Assembly: GCF_022758885.1 (NCBI RefSeq)
Contig: NZ_JALEBH010000001.1
Location: 2,046,001 to 2,110,000, forward strand
DNA: 64,000 nucleotides
Reading direction: 5' to 3'
Origin: Sphingobium sp. BYY-5
GTDB lineage: Bacteria; Pseudomonadota; Alphaproteobacteria; Sphingomonadales; Sphingomonadaceae
Shown here: positions 9,144 to 18,083 of the stretch, piece by piece
How the letters are laid out: each line of letters opens with the position of its first letter
Numbering within the stretch: position 1 is the first letter of the stretch
The notes under the pieces: generated by a model
The model's input: only the letters and a program-made list of their open reading frames with translations
The model's database searches: none
What the model was told of the DNA's origin: nothing
Program-made: the position numbers and the translations under genes

Positions 9144-9638
9144 TTGTCGCTTGTCGCGATGCTGGCGGCACCGGCGGTGGCCCAGGAAAAGCAGCATTAT
9201 GCCTATGATGCTTTGGGCCGGTTGACCAAATCCTATCGCGAGACGGGGCCGAATGCGGGCAACCTCAACACCTATCAATATGACGCAGCGGACAATCGGC
9301 AGAATTTTTCTGGCCGGAATGTGATCAAAAACCTTCAGGTCAATCAATTCATCCTGTCTCCCGATGGCCGCTTCAAACTGGCGATGCAAGGCGATGGAAA
9401 CCTCGTTCTTTACTTTGGATCACAGGCCCTTTGGGTGGCGCCGGGCACCTATGGCGCCGGCAACCAAGCCTATTTCCAGAATGATGGGAACTTCGTGGTT
9501 TACGGCCCATCTGGACCGCTATGGGCCGCAGGCGTCAATTCGCCGGGTGCCGAGCTATATTTGCAAGACGACGGCAATCTGGTCATTTATTCGCTCTATG
9601 GCGTGCCGCTTTGGCATACGGGTACGGGCGGACATTAA
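9144..9638 (+). CDS. Secreted YD-motif protein with bulb-type lectin domain; start region probably frameshifted
   Basis: A single YD unit (HYAYDALGRLTKSYRETG, then NTYQYDAADNR) is followed by a B-lectin domain of about 100 residues with three repeats of the mannose-binding type (MQGDGNLVLY, FQNDGNFVVY, LQDDGNLVIY; consensus QxDxNxVxY). The signal peptide LSLVAMLAAPAVAQ lacks a basic start. The in-frame codon is TTG at 9144. An ATG at 9127 has a strong GGGGGGA site five bases upstream but reads into TAA after three codons; removing two bases would give MRLITLSLVAMLAAPAVAQ, a textbook signal peptide. Either a start-region frameshift or a sequence error is likely. The lectin domain suggests binding of surface glycans. 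Confidence 0.75.
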   Translation: MSLVAMLAAPAVAQEKQHYAYDALGRLTKSYRETGPNAGNLNTYQYDAADNRQNFSGRNVIKNLQVNQFILSPDGRFKLAMQGDGNLVLYFGSQALWVAPGTYGAGNQAYFQNDGNFVVYGPSGPLWAAGVNSPGAELYLQDDGNLVIYSLYGVPLWHTGTGGH

Positions 9639-9724
9639 CGGTCTGCATCTGGCATAGGCCTCAATAGCCAGCACACCTCCGCCGGCATATTGGGTTTGGT
9701 CCCTGCGATGGACGCTATCGGAGT

Positions 9725-9778
9725 AACGCAATGATCGGGCGGCATAGGCATGAGCCTGCGCCGCCCGATCATTGCGTT
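9725..9778. terminator. Long hairpin between convergent genes
   Basis: Two perfect 19-bp arms (AACGCAATGATCGGGCGGC and its complement ending at 9778) enclose a 16-base loop that itself contains AGGC/GCCT. It sits between the lectin-like gene and the minus-strand gene ending at 9779. A bidirectional terminator is the simplest reading, although T-runs are weak. Confidence 0.65.
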
Positions 9779-10387
9779 TCAATAATATCCGATGCGTTCG
9801 ACTTTCACATAGGATGTAGCTCTAAAATATGTACGAAACTCCATCGCGTGCCCTGCGCGCGCCGAGGAGAAGGAAAAGGGAACCTCCATAATCTGGTATG
9901 AAAATGGGGCCATGAACTCTTTTCGCTTGACCGTCCTGGATGTCAATATTTCATTGGCCGTCGCGTCGTAAACGTCCAGGGTGACGACCTCATCTTCCGT
10001 CTGAATGTTGGTGACGTCGACCATGATCCGCCAAACCGCCACTCTCTCGCCGACGGGAACGGATGTCGTGTAGGGGCCATATGTCAGAAACGAAACGGGA
10101 GAGGTAGTTTCGGCAGCCCACCCTCCCGAAGCATCGGCATAGCCTATTTGATGGTTGAGGGACGTGGCCAGCCAACTTGTATCAAATTGCCGCTGAACCT
10201 GGGCTTGCGATCGATTGTCGGCTTTGTCGTAGTTGTACTTGCTAAGCGCACCTTCGCCCCTCTGAACACGAACCAGGCGACCAAGGGCGTCATATTCGAA
10301 CTGGTCAGTAGATGGCTGGGCGGATGCCGTCTGCGTGCAAACGGCAACCGCTGCGATGGCTGCCAGGACCTTGATTGAATAAGCCAT
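9779..10387 (-). CDS. Secreted YD-motif protein with beta-rich C-terminal domain
   Basis: A 202-residue protein. It has a signal peptide (KVLAAIAAVAVCTQTASA), one YD unit (DQFEYDALGRLVRVQRGEG, then KYNYDKADNR), and then a ~140-residue domain rich in beta-prone stretches (AVWRIMVDVTN, VVTLDVYDATANE, AMEFRTYFRATSYVKV). I chose the ATG at 10387, eight bases after GGGGGA; an ATG at 10396 lies too close to that site. The C-terminal part resembles a carbohydrate-binding or jelly-roll fold in texture only; I cannot name a family. It is convergent with the lectin-like YD gene. Confidence 0.7.
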   Translation of the reverse strand: MAYSIKVLAAIAAVAVCTQTASAQPSTDQFEYDALGRLVRVQRGEGALSKYNYDKADNRSQAQVQRQFDTSWLATSLNHQIGYADASGGWAAETTSPVSFLTYGPYTTSVPVGERVAVWRIMVDVTNIQTEDEVVTLDVYDATANEILTSRTVKRKEFMAPFSYQIMEVPFSFSSARAGHAMEFRTYFRATSYVKVERIGYY

Positions 10388-10461
10388 GATCTTCATCCCC
10401 CAATTTACCCCCAATCTGTATAGGTAGTTGAACATCGTCTAAAATTGCGAACGCATGAATC

Positions 10462-10635
10462 GAGCCATTGCACCCTGGCTTCGCGGATGCCAGATGAGAT
10501 TGATCGGCACCAGCAAATGCCGATGGGTTGGTTCATCTGACCGAGCCTGATCATTTTTGCAGGAACGTTCTTCATGCAATCGACCGGACTATTAGCAGCG
10601 ATAGGCTGGATCGAGACACTGCTCCTTGGCTCTAC
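10462..10635 (+). repeat. Direct repeat copy 2 (leader and 5' end of the intact virB2-like gene)
   Basis: Counterpart of 8814-8987. Shared blocks include CTTCGCGGATGCCA and the first 48 bases of the coding region. The copies diverge inside the pilin gene. Confidence 0.8.
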
Positions 10636-10903
10636 CGCGACCATAGCCGCCACCCTTGCAGTTGCGATCGTGGGCTTCCTGCTGTTGGAGGGGCGGCTGG
10701 ATTGGCGGCGCGGCGTGCGGACGCTTATCGGCTGTTTCCTGATCTTCGGCGCACCGGTCATAGCGGCGGGCTTGCTTGCCCCGGCCTCGCGGACAGCCGT
10801 CCCCAGGGAAATTGCCGCAGAGACCGAAATCCCCCCACCGCCGCCGCGACCGCCGGAACACTATGACCCTTATGCAGGGGCAGCGCTGCCGCAAGGCTGG
10901 TGA
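10574..10903 (+). CDS. virB2: VirB2/TrbC-like pilin subunit paralogue
   Basis: A 109-residue protein with a helical hydrophobic core typical of VirB2/TrbC (TIAATLAVAIVGFLLLEGRLDWRRGVRT, LIGCFLIFGAPVIAAGLLA as two membrane helices with a short charged turn) and a proline-rich tail (EIPPPPPRPPEHYDPY). It resembles the pilin at 18344 (GCF+ILFGA, R(M/L)(N/D)WR) but has no cleavable signal peptide. It points against virB11, with only three bases between the stop codons, so it is not part of the main virB transcript. It may be an alternative pilin or a duplicated remnant that is still intact. Confidence 0.78.
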   Translation: MQSTGLLAAIGWIETLLLGSTATIAATLAVAIVGFLLLEGRLDWRRGVRTLIGCFLIFGAPVIAAGLLAPASRTAVPREIAAETEIPPPPPRPPEHYDPYAGAALPQGW

Positions 10904-10906
10904 TCG

Positions 10907-11908
10907 TCACAGGCCGTCCCTGTCGGCAATCGTGCGGATGATGCGCTTTCCGCCGCGCCGTTCCAGCTGGACGAACAGATCGACGGTGCTGCGGATATAA
11001 TGGGCAATATCGTTGCGGTTGAGCTGTGTGCCCGATTGCAGGATGATCAGCGCCAGTTGCTCGATCGCCTTGGCGGGCGTGTCAGCGTGGATGGTGGTCA
11101 TGGAACCGGGATGGCCAGTGTTGATGGCGCGCAGGAACGTATAGGCCTCGCTTCCCCGCAGTTCGCCCAGGATGATCCGATCCGGGCGCATACGCAGCGA
11201 AGCCTGGAGCAGATCGTCGGCGTGGACCTTGGCTTCCCCCAGCTCGCCCTTGACCGCTACCAGGCCCACCATATTGGCATGATCGACCTGCAATTCAGGC
11301 GTGTCCTCGATCAGGATCAGGCGTTCTTCGCGCGGTATCTCGCGAATGAGGGCGTTGAGGAACGTCGTCTTGCCCGTTGAGGTGCCGCCCGAGATCAGGA
11401 TGGTCTTGCGCTGCCGCACCGCATCGGCGAGCATCGACACCCGATCGTCGCGGCCAATGGGCGATGTCTCTCTTGCCTCTGCCTCTGGCTCGTCGAACGC
11501 GCCGCTTGCGGCATAATCCTCAAGCGTCAGATTGGCCGAGACATGACGGCGGATGGCCATGGCCAGCGGACCGCGCGTCGCGGGCGGCGCGACGATCTGG
11601 ACGCGCGAGCCATCAGGCAACCGCGCGGAGAGAAGCGGATGCTCGCGGTTGATGCCCTGATGGGAGAGGCTGGCAATCTGCCGCGCCAGCCGCCACAGGC
11701 TGGCTTCCGTCAATGCCGGCACATGCTCGCGCTCGATCCCGCCGCCCAGACGCTCGATCCAGATCTCGCCAGGATGGTTGATATAGATGTCAGTCACATC
11801 GGGCTGAACCAACACGCTGGAGATGGGAGCGAGATAGGCGTCGAGAAAGGGAAAGTCGGAGAGCACAGGCTCTGTCGCATCCTTGCTCGATGCGCGTGCC
11901 TTGTTCAT
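10907..11908 (-). CDS. virB11: VirB11 type IV secretion ATPase
   Basis: A 333-residue AAA-like ATPase of the VirB11/PilT class that powers pilus assembly and substrate passage at the inner membrane. Seen: N-terminal domain with TDIYINHPGEIWIERLGG, Walker A GGTSTGKTTFLNAL, the Asp box LILIEDTPELQ, Walker B RPDRIILGELRGSEAY and the His box TGHPGSMTTIHAD. The start ATG overlaps the virB10 stop by four bases. It is the last gene of the virB operon. Confidence 0.96.
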   Translation of the reverse strand: MNKARASSKDATEPVLSDFPFLDAYLAPISSVLVQPDVTDIYINHPGEIWIERLGGGIEREHVPALTEASLWRLARQIASLSHQGINREHPLLSARLPDGSRVQIVAPPATRGPLAMAIRRHVSANLTLEDYAASGAFDEPEAEARETSPIGRDDRVSMLADAVRQRKTILISGGTSTGKTTFLNALIREIPREERLILIEDTPELQVDHANMVGLVAVKGELGEAKVHADDLLQASLRMRPDRIILGELRGSEAYTFLRAINTGHPGSMTTIHADTPAKAIEQLALIILQSGTQLNRNDIAHYIRSTVDLFVQLERRGGKRIIRTIADRDGL

Positions 11909-12984
11909 CGCCGCAGTCCCGTGCCGCTGAAGTCCAGGTCCCGCGCCACGAACACCGATATCTCGGCCCCCGATGCAACCTTGATCGTCGGCGCCGGATC
12001 GACATTGGGAAGGAAACTTTGCCCCGCAGCGCCAATCTGCCCGGGCAAGCCGACGATCACCGAGTTGCTTCTTGGCCGCGAGGCGACATTGACGCCGATG
12101 GTCAGCGCCGACTGCAGCACGGCATTGCCGAACCGCTCGATGAAATGATTGTTGACCTTGCCACGAATGCCGGCCCCGCCCAGCACATCGGCGGCAGGCG
12201 AGCCGATGCGGATCGCCACGCCATCGGGCCGGATGAGCCGCGTCCAGGTGACCAGCACGCGCTTCTGCCCTTCCTTCGCGTCACCCGATGCCTCGCCGAT
12301 CAACCGGCTGCCGCGCGGGATCAGGACGCGGGTGCCATCGAACCCGCGCGCATCGCGCGACACGACGGCACGGACCAGACCCGGACGCCGGCTGTCGATC
12401 GGCGTCTCGAGCACGGCGCGGATCATCGATCCCTGCGGCACCAGGCTGGAGCGATTGCGAATGACGCTCGCCCGCACCGCCTGGTCGTCACCGGCACCGC
12501 CAGCGGCAGCCGAGGCATTACCCAGCCCATCGGCCGAAGCCAGATCGATGATGAGCGGGGAATCCCCTCCTTCACCCTTGGTGCGGGGAGCTGTCGGCGC
12601 AGGAGCGAGCGGTGATGGCATCGGCGGCATGTAGGCCGGCGCCATCGGCGCAGGGAAGCGGTTCTCCGCCATTGGCGGGGCTGGCGGCGCTGAACTTGTT
12701 GTGGCCACAGGTATTGGGGCACCAGACTGGATCGGCGCTGGTGGCGGTAATGGCAGAGACAGTGGCTGCGGCGAGGCGATGGTCGCGTTGGCGGGCGCGG
12801 CCCTGGCGCCGGCTTGTTCATTCCCGCGCCGGTTGGCGTCGAGGATCAGGAACAGGCCGATGGCCAGGACAGCGCATATGCCGGCAATGGCCGCGCCCGA
12901 AAGGCCGGATGATGGCATCCGAACCTTCGGATGGATGGTGCGATCGTCCAGCGCCGAGCGGGGATCGTCCTGCTCCTGGCTCAT
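11905..12984 (-). CDS. virB10: VirB10 inner/outer membrane spanning core protein
   Basis: A 359-residue protein: a short cytoplasmic segment, one transmembrane helix near residues 30-48 (AAIAGICAVLAIGLFLIL), a long proline/alanine-rich periplasmic stretch (about residues 70-150), and the conserved VirB10/TrbI beta-barrel domain (IPQGSMIRAVLET-type start, PRGSRLIGEA, GGAGIRGKVNNH). VirB10 links the inner-membrane ATPases to the outer-membrane pore. It overlaps virB9 and virB11 by four bases each. Confidence 0.96.
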   Translation of the reverse strand: MSQEQDDPRSALDDRTIHPKVRMPSSGLSGAAIAGICAVLAIGLFLILDANRRGNEQAGARAAPANATIASPQPLSLPLPPPAPIQSGAPIPVATTSSAPPAPPMAENRFPAPMAPAYMPPMPSPLAPAPTAPRTKGEGGDSPLIIDLASADGLGNASAAAGGAGDDQAVRASVIRNRSSLVPQGSMIRAVLETPIDSRRPGLVRAVVSRDARGFDGTRVLIPRGSRLIGEASGDAKEGQKRVLVTWTRLIRPDGVAIRIGSPAADVLGGAGIRGKVNNHFIERFGNAVLQSALTIGVNVASRPRSNSVIVGLPGQIGAAGQSFLPNVDPAPTIKVASGAEISVFVARDLDFSGTGLRR

Positions 12985-13670
12985 GGCTGGACCTTCGCGA
13001 CCTGACGGGTGGCGACCGCCTTGCGCTTGCCCGAGCGGAATATGAAGCGGGGCGCGATGGCATCGACCACGAACGCGCCCTCGCGCATGGCGCCATTGAT
13101 CAGCGTCTCATCCCCCTGCTCGTCTACCGCATAGACGGCGGGAATGGCGACCTGCGCCGGCCAGCGGATCGTGGTCGCCAGGCCATCGTCAGCCATGCCT
13201 TGCGGGATCAGTTCTTTCGCGCCCTTGACGCGATAGGAGGCCTGGCTGTCATGCACGACCGTCGGCGGCGCCATATCGATACCGGCATAGCGGAAGCGCA
13301 CGATATAGGGACTGATGCCCATGACCGACCCGGACGAAAGCAGGAAGCTGTAACGCCGCGCGTCGGTCAACACGATGAGATTGGTGTCTATCGCGCCATC
13401 GGTGGGCTTGATGAAGAGATGATCGGCCCGCTTGTTGGGCGTCACCTGCCAGCCCGTCGCCTCGCCTATCGCCACATTCTCGATCCGCTCATCGGCCGCG
13501 AACTCGATCGCCACGGTAAAGCCGGTCTGAAGGCCAAGACGCACGACCTGATCGCCATCATAGTCGACCGTCTGGATGCGCGGATCGCCCGGCGAGGGCT
13601 GCGGGATCACTTCCGCTGCCGCTGGCGCCGCAAGCAGGGCGAGCAGTAGAGGCGCAGCCATGCGGATCAC
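12981..13670 (-). CDS. virB9: VirB9 outer-membrane core protein
   Basis: A 229-residue protein with a signal peptide (PLLLALLAAPAAAEV) and the VirB9/CagX layout: an N-terminal beta domain (DPRIQTVDYDGDQVVRLGLQ), an ADHLFIKPT motif and a C-terminal domain ending FRSGKRKAVATRQV. It forms the outer-membrane ring with VirB10. A VirB7 lipoprotein gene, which usually partners VirB9, is not visible nearby. The start overlaps virB8 by four bases. Confidence 0.95.
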   Translation of the reverse strand: MIRMAAPLLLALLAAPAAAEVIPQPSPGDPRIQTVDYDGDQVVRLGLQTGFTVAIEFAADERIENVAIGEATGWQVTPNKRADHLFIKPTDGAIDTNLIVLTDARRYSFLLSSGSVMGISPYIVRFRYAGIDMAPPTVVHDSQASYRVKGAKELIPQGMADDGLATTIRWPAQVAIPAVYAVDEQGDETLINGAMREGAFVVDAIAPRFIFRSGKRKAVATRQVAKVQP

Positions 13671-14464
13671 GGCTGGGAGACTCTGGCTATGTTTGCCTGG
13701 ACCGGCAGCCCGCCCACAGGCGCGGCCTGGACTTGCGGCACTGGCGTGCTCACCGCCACAACAGGCTCGGGCGATTCCTGGTCGCGGCGATAGCGCAAGA
13801 CCTGGAACCCCAGCGGATTGATCAGCCGGTCATCCATCGACATGGCCGCGTCGACAAAGCGGTAGCGGATGATGGCGACCCAGGCTTCCTTTGGCCCCTC
13901 ACTCTGGCCCTGGTCCCGCCGCTCGGTCTCGAAGCGTATCTGGGCCGCGCCTGGCCCCATCGGCGAGACGCTCTTGATACGAACCGAGAGCACGGTCGTA
14001 CGGGGCAGGCGCTGGAAGGGGCTGGCCGGATTGGTGGGCGCCATCATGGCGATATAGTCGCTGCGCGCGCGGTCGGCCGACCAGAGGCCCACCTTGCGAT
14101 AATTGGCCTGGACGCTGGTCACGTCCACCTCTTCACGCGCGATCACATATTGGGCGAGCAGCGACTTTGTCAGCGCTTCGTCGGGCGCAAGCGTCTGCCG
14201 GCCATCGCCCTTGAGCAACTGGACATAGCCGGTCGTGCGATCGACCAGCAGCGTATAGGGCACCACCGTCTTGAGCGGCATCATCAGCGCGATCGCGATC
14301 ACCGCGAACAGCGCGACGCTGCAGGCGATGCCGGCAACGAGCCACGCTATACGCCGCGACTGGCGCAGCTTTTCCTGGCCGTCCTGCGCCCAACTGGTGG
14401 CGCGCGCATAATAGGCTTCGCGGTCGGAAGCGGGTTTGGTGCTTTTGTGGGTCTTGTCACTCAT
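13667..14464 (-). CDS. virB8: VirB8 inner-membrane assembly protein
   Basis: A 265-residue bitopic protein: cytoplasmic N-terminus, one membrane helix (IAWLVAGIACSVALFAVIAI, about residues 43-65), then the NTF2-like periplasmic VirB8 domain (VVPYTLLVDRTTGYVQ, VNP-like region APTNPASPFQ, WVAIIRYRF) and an unusually long Pro/Val-rich tail. I chose the ATG at 14464, which overlaps the virB6 stop by four bases; the longer open frame upstream is an artefact of reading virB6 in another frame. Confidence 0.94.
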   Translation of the reverse strand: MSDKTHKSTKPASDREAYYARATSWAQDGQEKLRQSRRIAWLVAGIACSVALFAVIAIALMMPLKTVVPYTLLVDRTTGYVQLLKGDGRQTLAPDEALTKSLLAQYVIAREEVDVTSVQANYRKVGLWSADRARSDYIAMMAPTNPASPFQRLPRTTVLSVRIKSVSPMGPGAAQIRFETERRDQGQSEGPKEAWVAIIRYRFVDAAMSMDDRLINPLGFQVLRYRRDQESPEPVVAVSTPVPQVQAAPVGGLPVQANIARVSQP

Positions 14465-15696
14465 ATCCGGCCGTTCCGCTGGCTGATGCTCTTCGTTTTG
14501 CGCTGATGCCCCGTGCGCCGGTAACTTTGTCCGAGCGGCGTGGGTCTGGGGTCGCCTGGGCTGTTTCTTTCGGAAAGCGCAATCCGCCGCGTCGCATCCG
14601 GCCCTGTTACAGTGAGAAGAGGCCTTGTCTCCCATTGATCGCTGATCCTGATCGAATCGGAGATCATCGCTGCGCGGGATCGGCCCTCCTCCTGCGGTTG
14701 CGCGGCGCCTGACGGGCGCTCCTGTCCCTGTTGCACAGGCGCGGCGCTTCGCCAGCGCTCGGAGATACTGGAACCAAGGGCAAGACCACGCTCCACGAAG
14801 CGGAAGCCGGCCCCCATGCGCAGTGAGACGAAGAGCGCGATCAGCAGCGCCAGCGTGAAGATGACGATGGTGGCGAGGATTTCGCCGGGCGCGAGCACCG
14901 GCAAGGTTCCAGCCATCATGGCCTGGATCAGGGCGGCCAGCTGTGGCTCGATGATCGCCATCTCGATCCCCAGCAGCACGCCGGTGGCGACGCTGGCGAC
15001 AGCAGTCCCGATCAATGCCCGGACCCAACCTTCGAACAGGCCGCGCGTCGTGTCGAAGAGCAGGCAGGCAAAGAATAACGGCCCGAGCGCAAGCAGCAAG
15101 CCCGCGATCAGTCGCACGGACATGAGGACTGCAAGGCCCGACACCAGCAGCAGGATGCCCGCTACGGTGAGCAGCGGATTGCCGGCGAGCGATAAGAGCG
15201 GGGCTTGGGGAGGAGGAGGCGCCGCCGGGGCGCCATCGGGCGAAGGCGATGGGTTGACCGGCGGTACGGCAGTAGATGGCCGGGTGAGTTCGGCGATCGA
15301 CTGATAGCTGCCTTGCAGCCGCGCCGGGAAACTGCGTCCGGTCCCGCCGCCCGCGCCAGGTAGCAAGGCGAGCACCTCGCGCGGAGCCTCGATCGCGAGA
15401 TTGTAGACGACCGACCTGTAGGCGGACCACTGGGTGGCAAAGGCAAGGACCAGGCCGATCTTGGCTACGAGCAGGATGCCGTCGCGGATCTGCAACTGAT
15501 CTCCCAACAGCAGCCGGTAGCCCTGGAAGGCGATCAGGATGGTGAGCAGACCGCCCAGCCCGAGGATGACGGGAGAGTTGCCGGCAGACAGCGCGGCATA
15601 GCCGCCTTCGCCCAGAAGCGCGGCCTGGCAATCGACATAGCGGGTGAGCGCCATGGCATAGCCCTGGGCCGCGTCGAAAGGCGCACAGCCTTCCAT
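14461..15696 (-). CDS. virB6: VirB6 polytopic inner-membrane channel protein
   Basis: A 411-residue protein of the VirB6/TrbL class. Several hydrophobic segments are visible (LGLGGLLTILIAFQGYRLLL, LLSLAGNPLLTVAGILLL, LMSVRLIAGLLLALGPLFFA, LATIVIFTLALLIALFVSL) around a Pro/Ala-rich periplasmic loop near residues 150-185. The motif ALGPLFFACLLFDTTRGLFEGW is characteristic. The C-terminal ~100 residues are hydrophilic and probably cytoplasmic. The start abuts virB4 (base 15696 shared). Confidence 0.92.
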   Translation of the reverse strand: MEGCAPFDAAQGYAMALTRYVDCQAALLGEGGYAALSAGNSPVILGLGGLLTILIAFQGYRLLLGDQLQIRDGILLVAKIGLVLAFATQWSAYRSVVYNLAIEAPREVLALLPGAGGGTGRSFPARLQGSYQSIAELTRPSTAVPPVNPSPSPDGAPAAPPPPQAPLLSLAGNPLLTVAGILLLVSGLAVLMSVRLIAGLLLALGPLFFACLLFDTTRGLFEGWVRALIGTAVASVATGVLLGIEMAIIEPQLAALIQAMMAGTLPVLAPGEILATIVIFTLALLIALFVSLRMGAGFRFVERGLALGSSISERWRSAAPVQQGQERPSGAAQPQEEGRSRAAMISDSIRISDQWETRPLLTVTGPDATRRIALSERNSPGDPRPTPLGQSYRRTGHQRKTKSISQRNGRI

Positions 15697-18083
15697 CAGG
15701 CGACGCTCAGCAGTTCGGGAAGCCAGGCCTGCGGGTCGTCGCCCACCCGGTCGCGTATTTCGTCGAGCAGGCGCACCGTGCGTTCGCGTCCCGACAGGAT
15801 CGTCAATATGTCCGCCTCGCCGCTCAGGTTCAGGCGCGCCACCACGCTGTCATTGCCATGCTTGATGAGGAAGCAATGCGCATTGTCAGCGAGGCTACGG
15901 ACAAGATCATATTCATGGGGCGTGAGGCCAAAGCCATCGCAATAATCCTCGCGCCGCGCCTTGGCATTGGCCATGAAGATCTGGGTTGCCGCCTGCTCGA
16001 CGATGGCGCTGGCGATCTTGCTCGACAGGGCGTCCTCCGCGCTTTGCGTGGCGAAGCCGACGATGCCGTTGCGCTTGCGGATCGTCTTTTCCCAATCCTT
16101 GATCTTGTGGACGAAGATATCGTCGTCGAGCGCCTTCCAGCCCTCGTCGATCACGATGATCGCCGGTGTGCCGTCGAGCCGCTCTTCGACCCGGTGGAAG
16201 AGATACATCATGGCCGGCGTGCGCAAGGTTGGCGTATCGAGGATGCGGGTCATGTCGAAACCGACGGTCAGGGCGTCGATGTCGATCCGATCCTCCGCAT
16301 GGTCGAACAGCCAGGCATGTTCGCCTTCGCCCCACCAGGGGCGCAGGCGCGACCAGAGATCATTGGCATGTGGACGCTCGCTGCCACGGAACAGTTGGGC
16401 GACGTAGCGCAGGCGGCGATGGGATTTGGGAACGCCATAGCTCGCATCGACCGCTTCCTGGATGTGGAGCAGTTCCTGGGGCGTCAGCGGTTCGCCCGGC
16501 AGCGCCACCAGACGGCCAAGCCAGTCGATCAGGAAGCGGCGGTTCTCAGGGCTGTCGTCGATCTGGAGCGGGTTGAGCGCTGCCGACATGCCAGGCCGCA
16601 ATATGTCGTAGACGCCGCCAATCGCGCGGATGAAGAGTTCAGCGCCCCGGTCCTTGTCGAAGAAGATGATCCGTGGCGCGAACTTGCGCGCCTGGGCGAG
16701 CAGGAAATTGAGCACCACGGTCTTGCCCGAGCCTGACGGGCCGATGATGGTGAAGTTCCCCAAATCCCCTTGATGGAAGTTGAAATGATAGGGACCGGCG
16801 GCTGTGGATTCCAGGATGGTGACGGCATCGCCCCAATGATTGTCCGTCGCCCGGCCGCTGGGGAAATTATGATAGCTCGCCAGGCTCGCAAAATTGCGCG
16901 ACGAGATGAGCGCGCGGCGCGCGATATAGGGGAAGTTACCCGGGAACTGCGCCCACCAGGCAGCTTCCAGGCCTATCTCCTCGCGCACCGCGATGAGGCC
17001 AAGGTCGGTAAGCGCCGACTGGACTTCGGCGACCTGCGCATCGACCAGGCCCATCTCGCCCCCGCGCACGGCGATGGTCAGATGATGTTCGCCAAAGGCG
17101 GCGCGGCCGGCAGCGAGATCATCCTTGGCGCTGCCCAGTTCTCCCCGCAGGCTGAGCGCCTCGTCGTCCGATGCGCGCATACGGCGCAGCGCCAGGTTCA
17201 TGCGCCCCAACCCCGCCTGACGATCGACGAAGCCGAAGCTCTGGCTCACCACCATCTCGACCGGCAGGCGCAGCAGATCGTCGAGCATGCCGGGCGTGGT
17301 GCTGCCTGGATAATCCTTGATCGAGAGGATGGCCTGATACTCGCGGGGAAGGTCTCCCGCAGCGCCAAGCTCCACCATGTCCTGGCCGAAGCTGATCCGG
17401 CGATAGGGCAGATACTCGCCGATATCGCCTTCGGGCAGGCGCACGGGCCGCATCTCGCCGTTGAGGATCATCGAGAGAAACTCGAGCGGTTCGGAATAGA
17501 GGCCGTGCTCGCTCTCATAGCTGCTGAGCACGCGCGGGCGATAATGGCCAAGCGCCGCGACGACCTGCTCGGTTGCGGTTTCGAGCGCGCGCTTGTCGGC
17601 GGCGCGGTCTGCCGCCGAGGAACTCGCGCCGGTCAGCCTGCGCGACAGGCGATCGGCGATGCCGCTGCGCCCTTGCAGGGGGCGGCGTACGATGGTGAGG
17701 AAGAGATCGTTGACGTAGAGGCGGCGTGTGCCCAACCGTGCACGCCAGGCCTCGTCCAGCCGCGCGCTGAAGCTGTCTGGATAATCGGCCTCAAGCGACG
17801 TATCGACGCGGCGGCGGACGATATGGTGATAGATGGCGAAGCGCGAGGAGCCGATCGCCTGGAGCATCGCGTCACGCAGCCCCTTACGATAGTTGAGTTC
17901 GTCGGTGTCGGCGGTCTCGAACAGGAAGCCGCCCAGATGGATGACCTGCAGCATCAGGCCATCGCGGGTCAGCAGCGTATGATCGTCGATCTGCGCGGCA
18001 TAGGGCAGCCTGCTGCCGACCGATCGCTCACGCCTCGCCGCTTTCTCGGTCGCGCTCAAGGTTGATAGGAATTGCAGCGCCAT
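15696..18083 (-). CDS. virB4: VirB4 type IV secretion ATPase
   Basis: A 795-residue ATPase of the VirB4/CagE class, the largest engine of the secretion machine. Seen: N-terminal CagE/VirB4 domain, Walker A IIGPSGSGKTVVLNFLLAQ, Walker B PAIIVIDEGWKAL, and KRNGIVGFATQSAEDAL (motif with sensor Gln). I chose the ATG at 18083 (MALQFLSTL); an open frame extends 16 codons further upstream but would overlap virB3 more deeply. Even so it overlaps virB3 by 28 bases. No separate coupling ATPase (VirD4) lies in the cluster. Confidence 0.95.
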   Translation of the reverse strand: MALQFLSTLSATEKAARRERSVGSRLPYAAQIDDHTLLTRDGLMLQVIHLGGFLFETADTDELNYRKGLRDAMLQAIGSSRFAIYHHIVRRRVDTSLEADYPDSFSARLDEAWRARLGTRRLYVNDLFLTIVRRPLQGRSGIADRLSRRLTGASSSAADRAADKRALETATEQVVAALGHYRPRVLSSYESEHGLYSEPLEFLSMILNGEMRPVRLPEGDIGEYLPYRRISFGQDMVELGAAGDLPREYQAILSIKDYPGSTTPGMLDDLLRLPVEMVVSQSFGFVDRQAGLGRMNLALRRMRASDDEALSLRGELGSAKDDLAAGRAAFGEHHLTIAVRGGEMGLVDAQVAEVQSALTDLGLIAVREEIGLEAAWWAQFPGNFPYIARRALISSRNFASLASYHNFPSGRATDNHWGDAVTILESTAAGPYHFNFHQGDLGNFTIIGPSGSGKTVVLNFLLAQARKFAPRIIFFDKDRGAELFIRAIGGVYDILRPGMSAALNPLQIDDSPENRRFLIDWLGRLVALPGEPLTPQELLHIQEAVDASYGVPKSHRRLRYVAQLFRGSERPHANDLWSRLRPWWGEGEHAWLFDHAEDRIDIDALTVGFDMTRILDTPTLRTPAMMYLFHRVEERLDGTPAIIVIDEGWKALDDDIFVHKIKDWEKTIRKRNGIVGFATQSAEDALSSKIASAIVEQAATQIFMANAKARREDYCDGFGLTPHEYDLVRSLADNAHCFLIKHGNDSVVARLNLSGEADILTILSGRERTVRLLDEIRDRVGDDPQAWLPELLSVA

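Noticed and set aside
14465..15631. N-terminal extension of virB8
   Set aside because: It is virB6 read in another frame; VirB8 begins at the ATG overlapping the virB6 stop.
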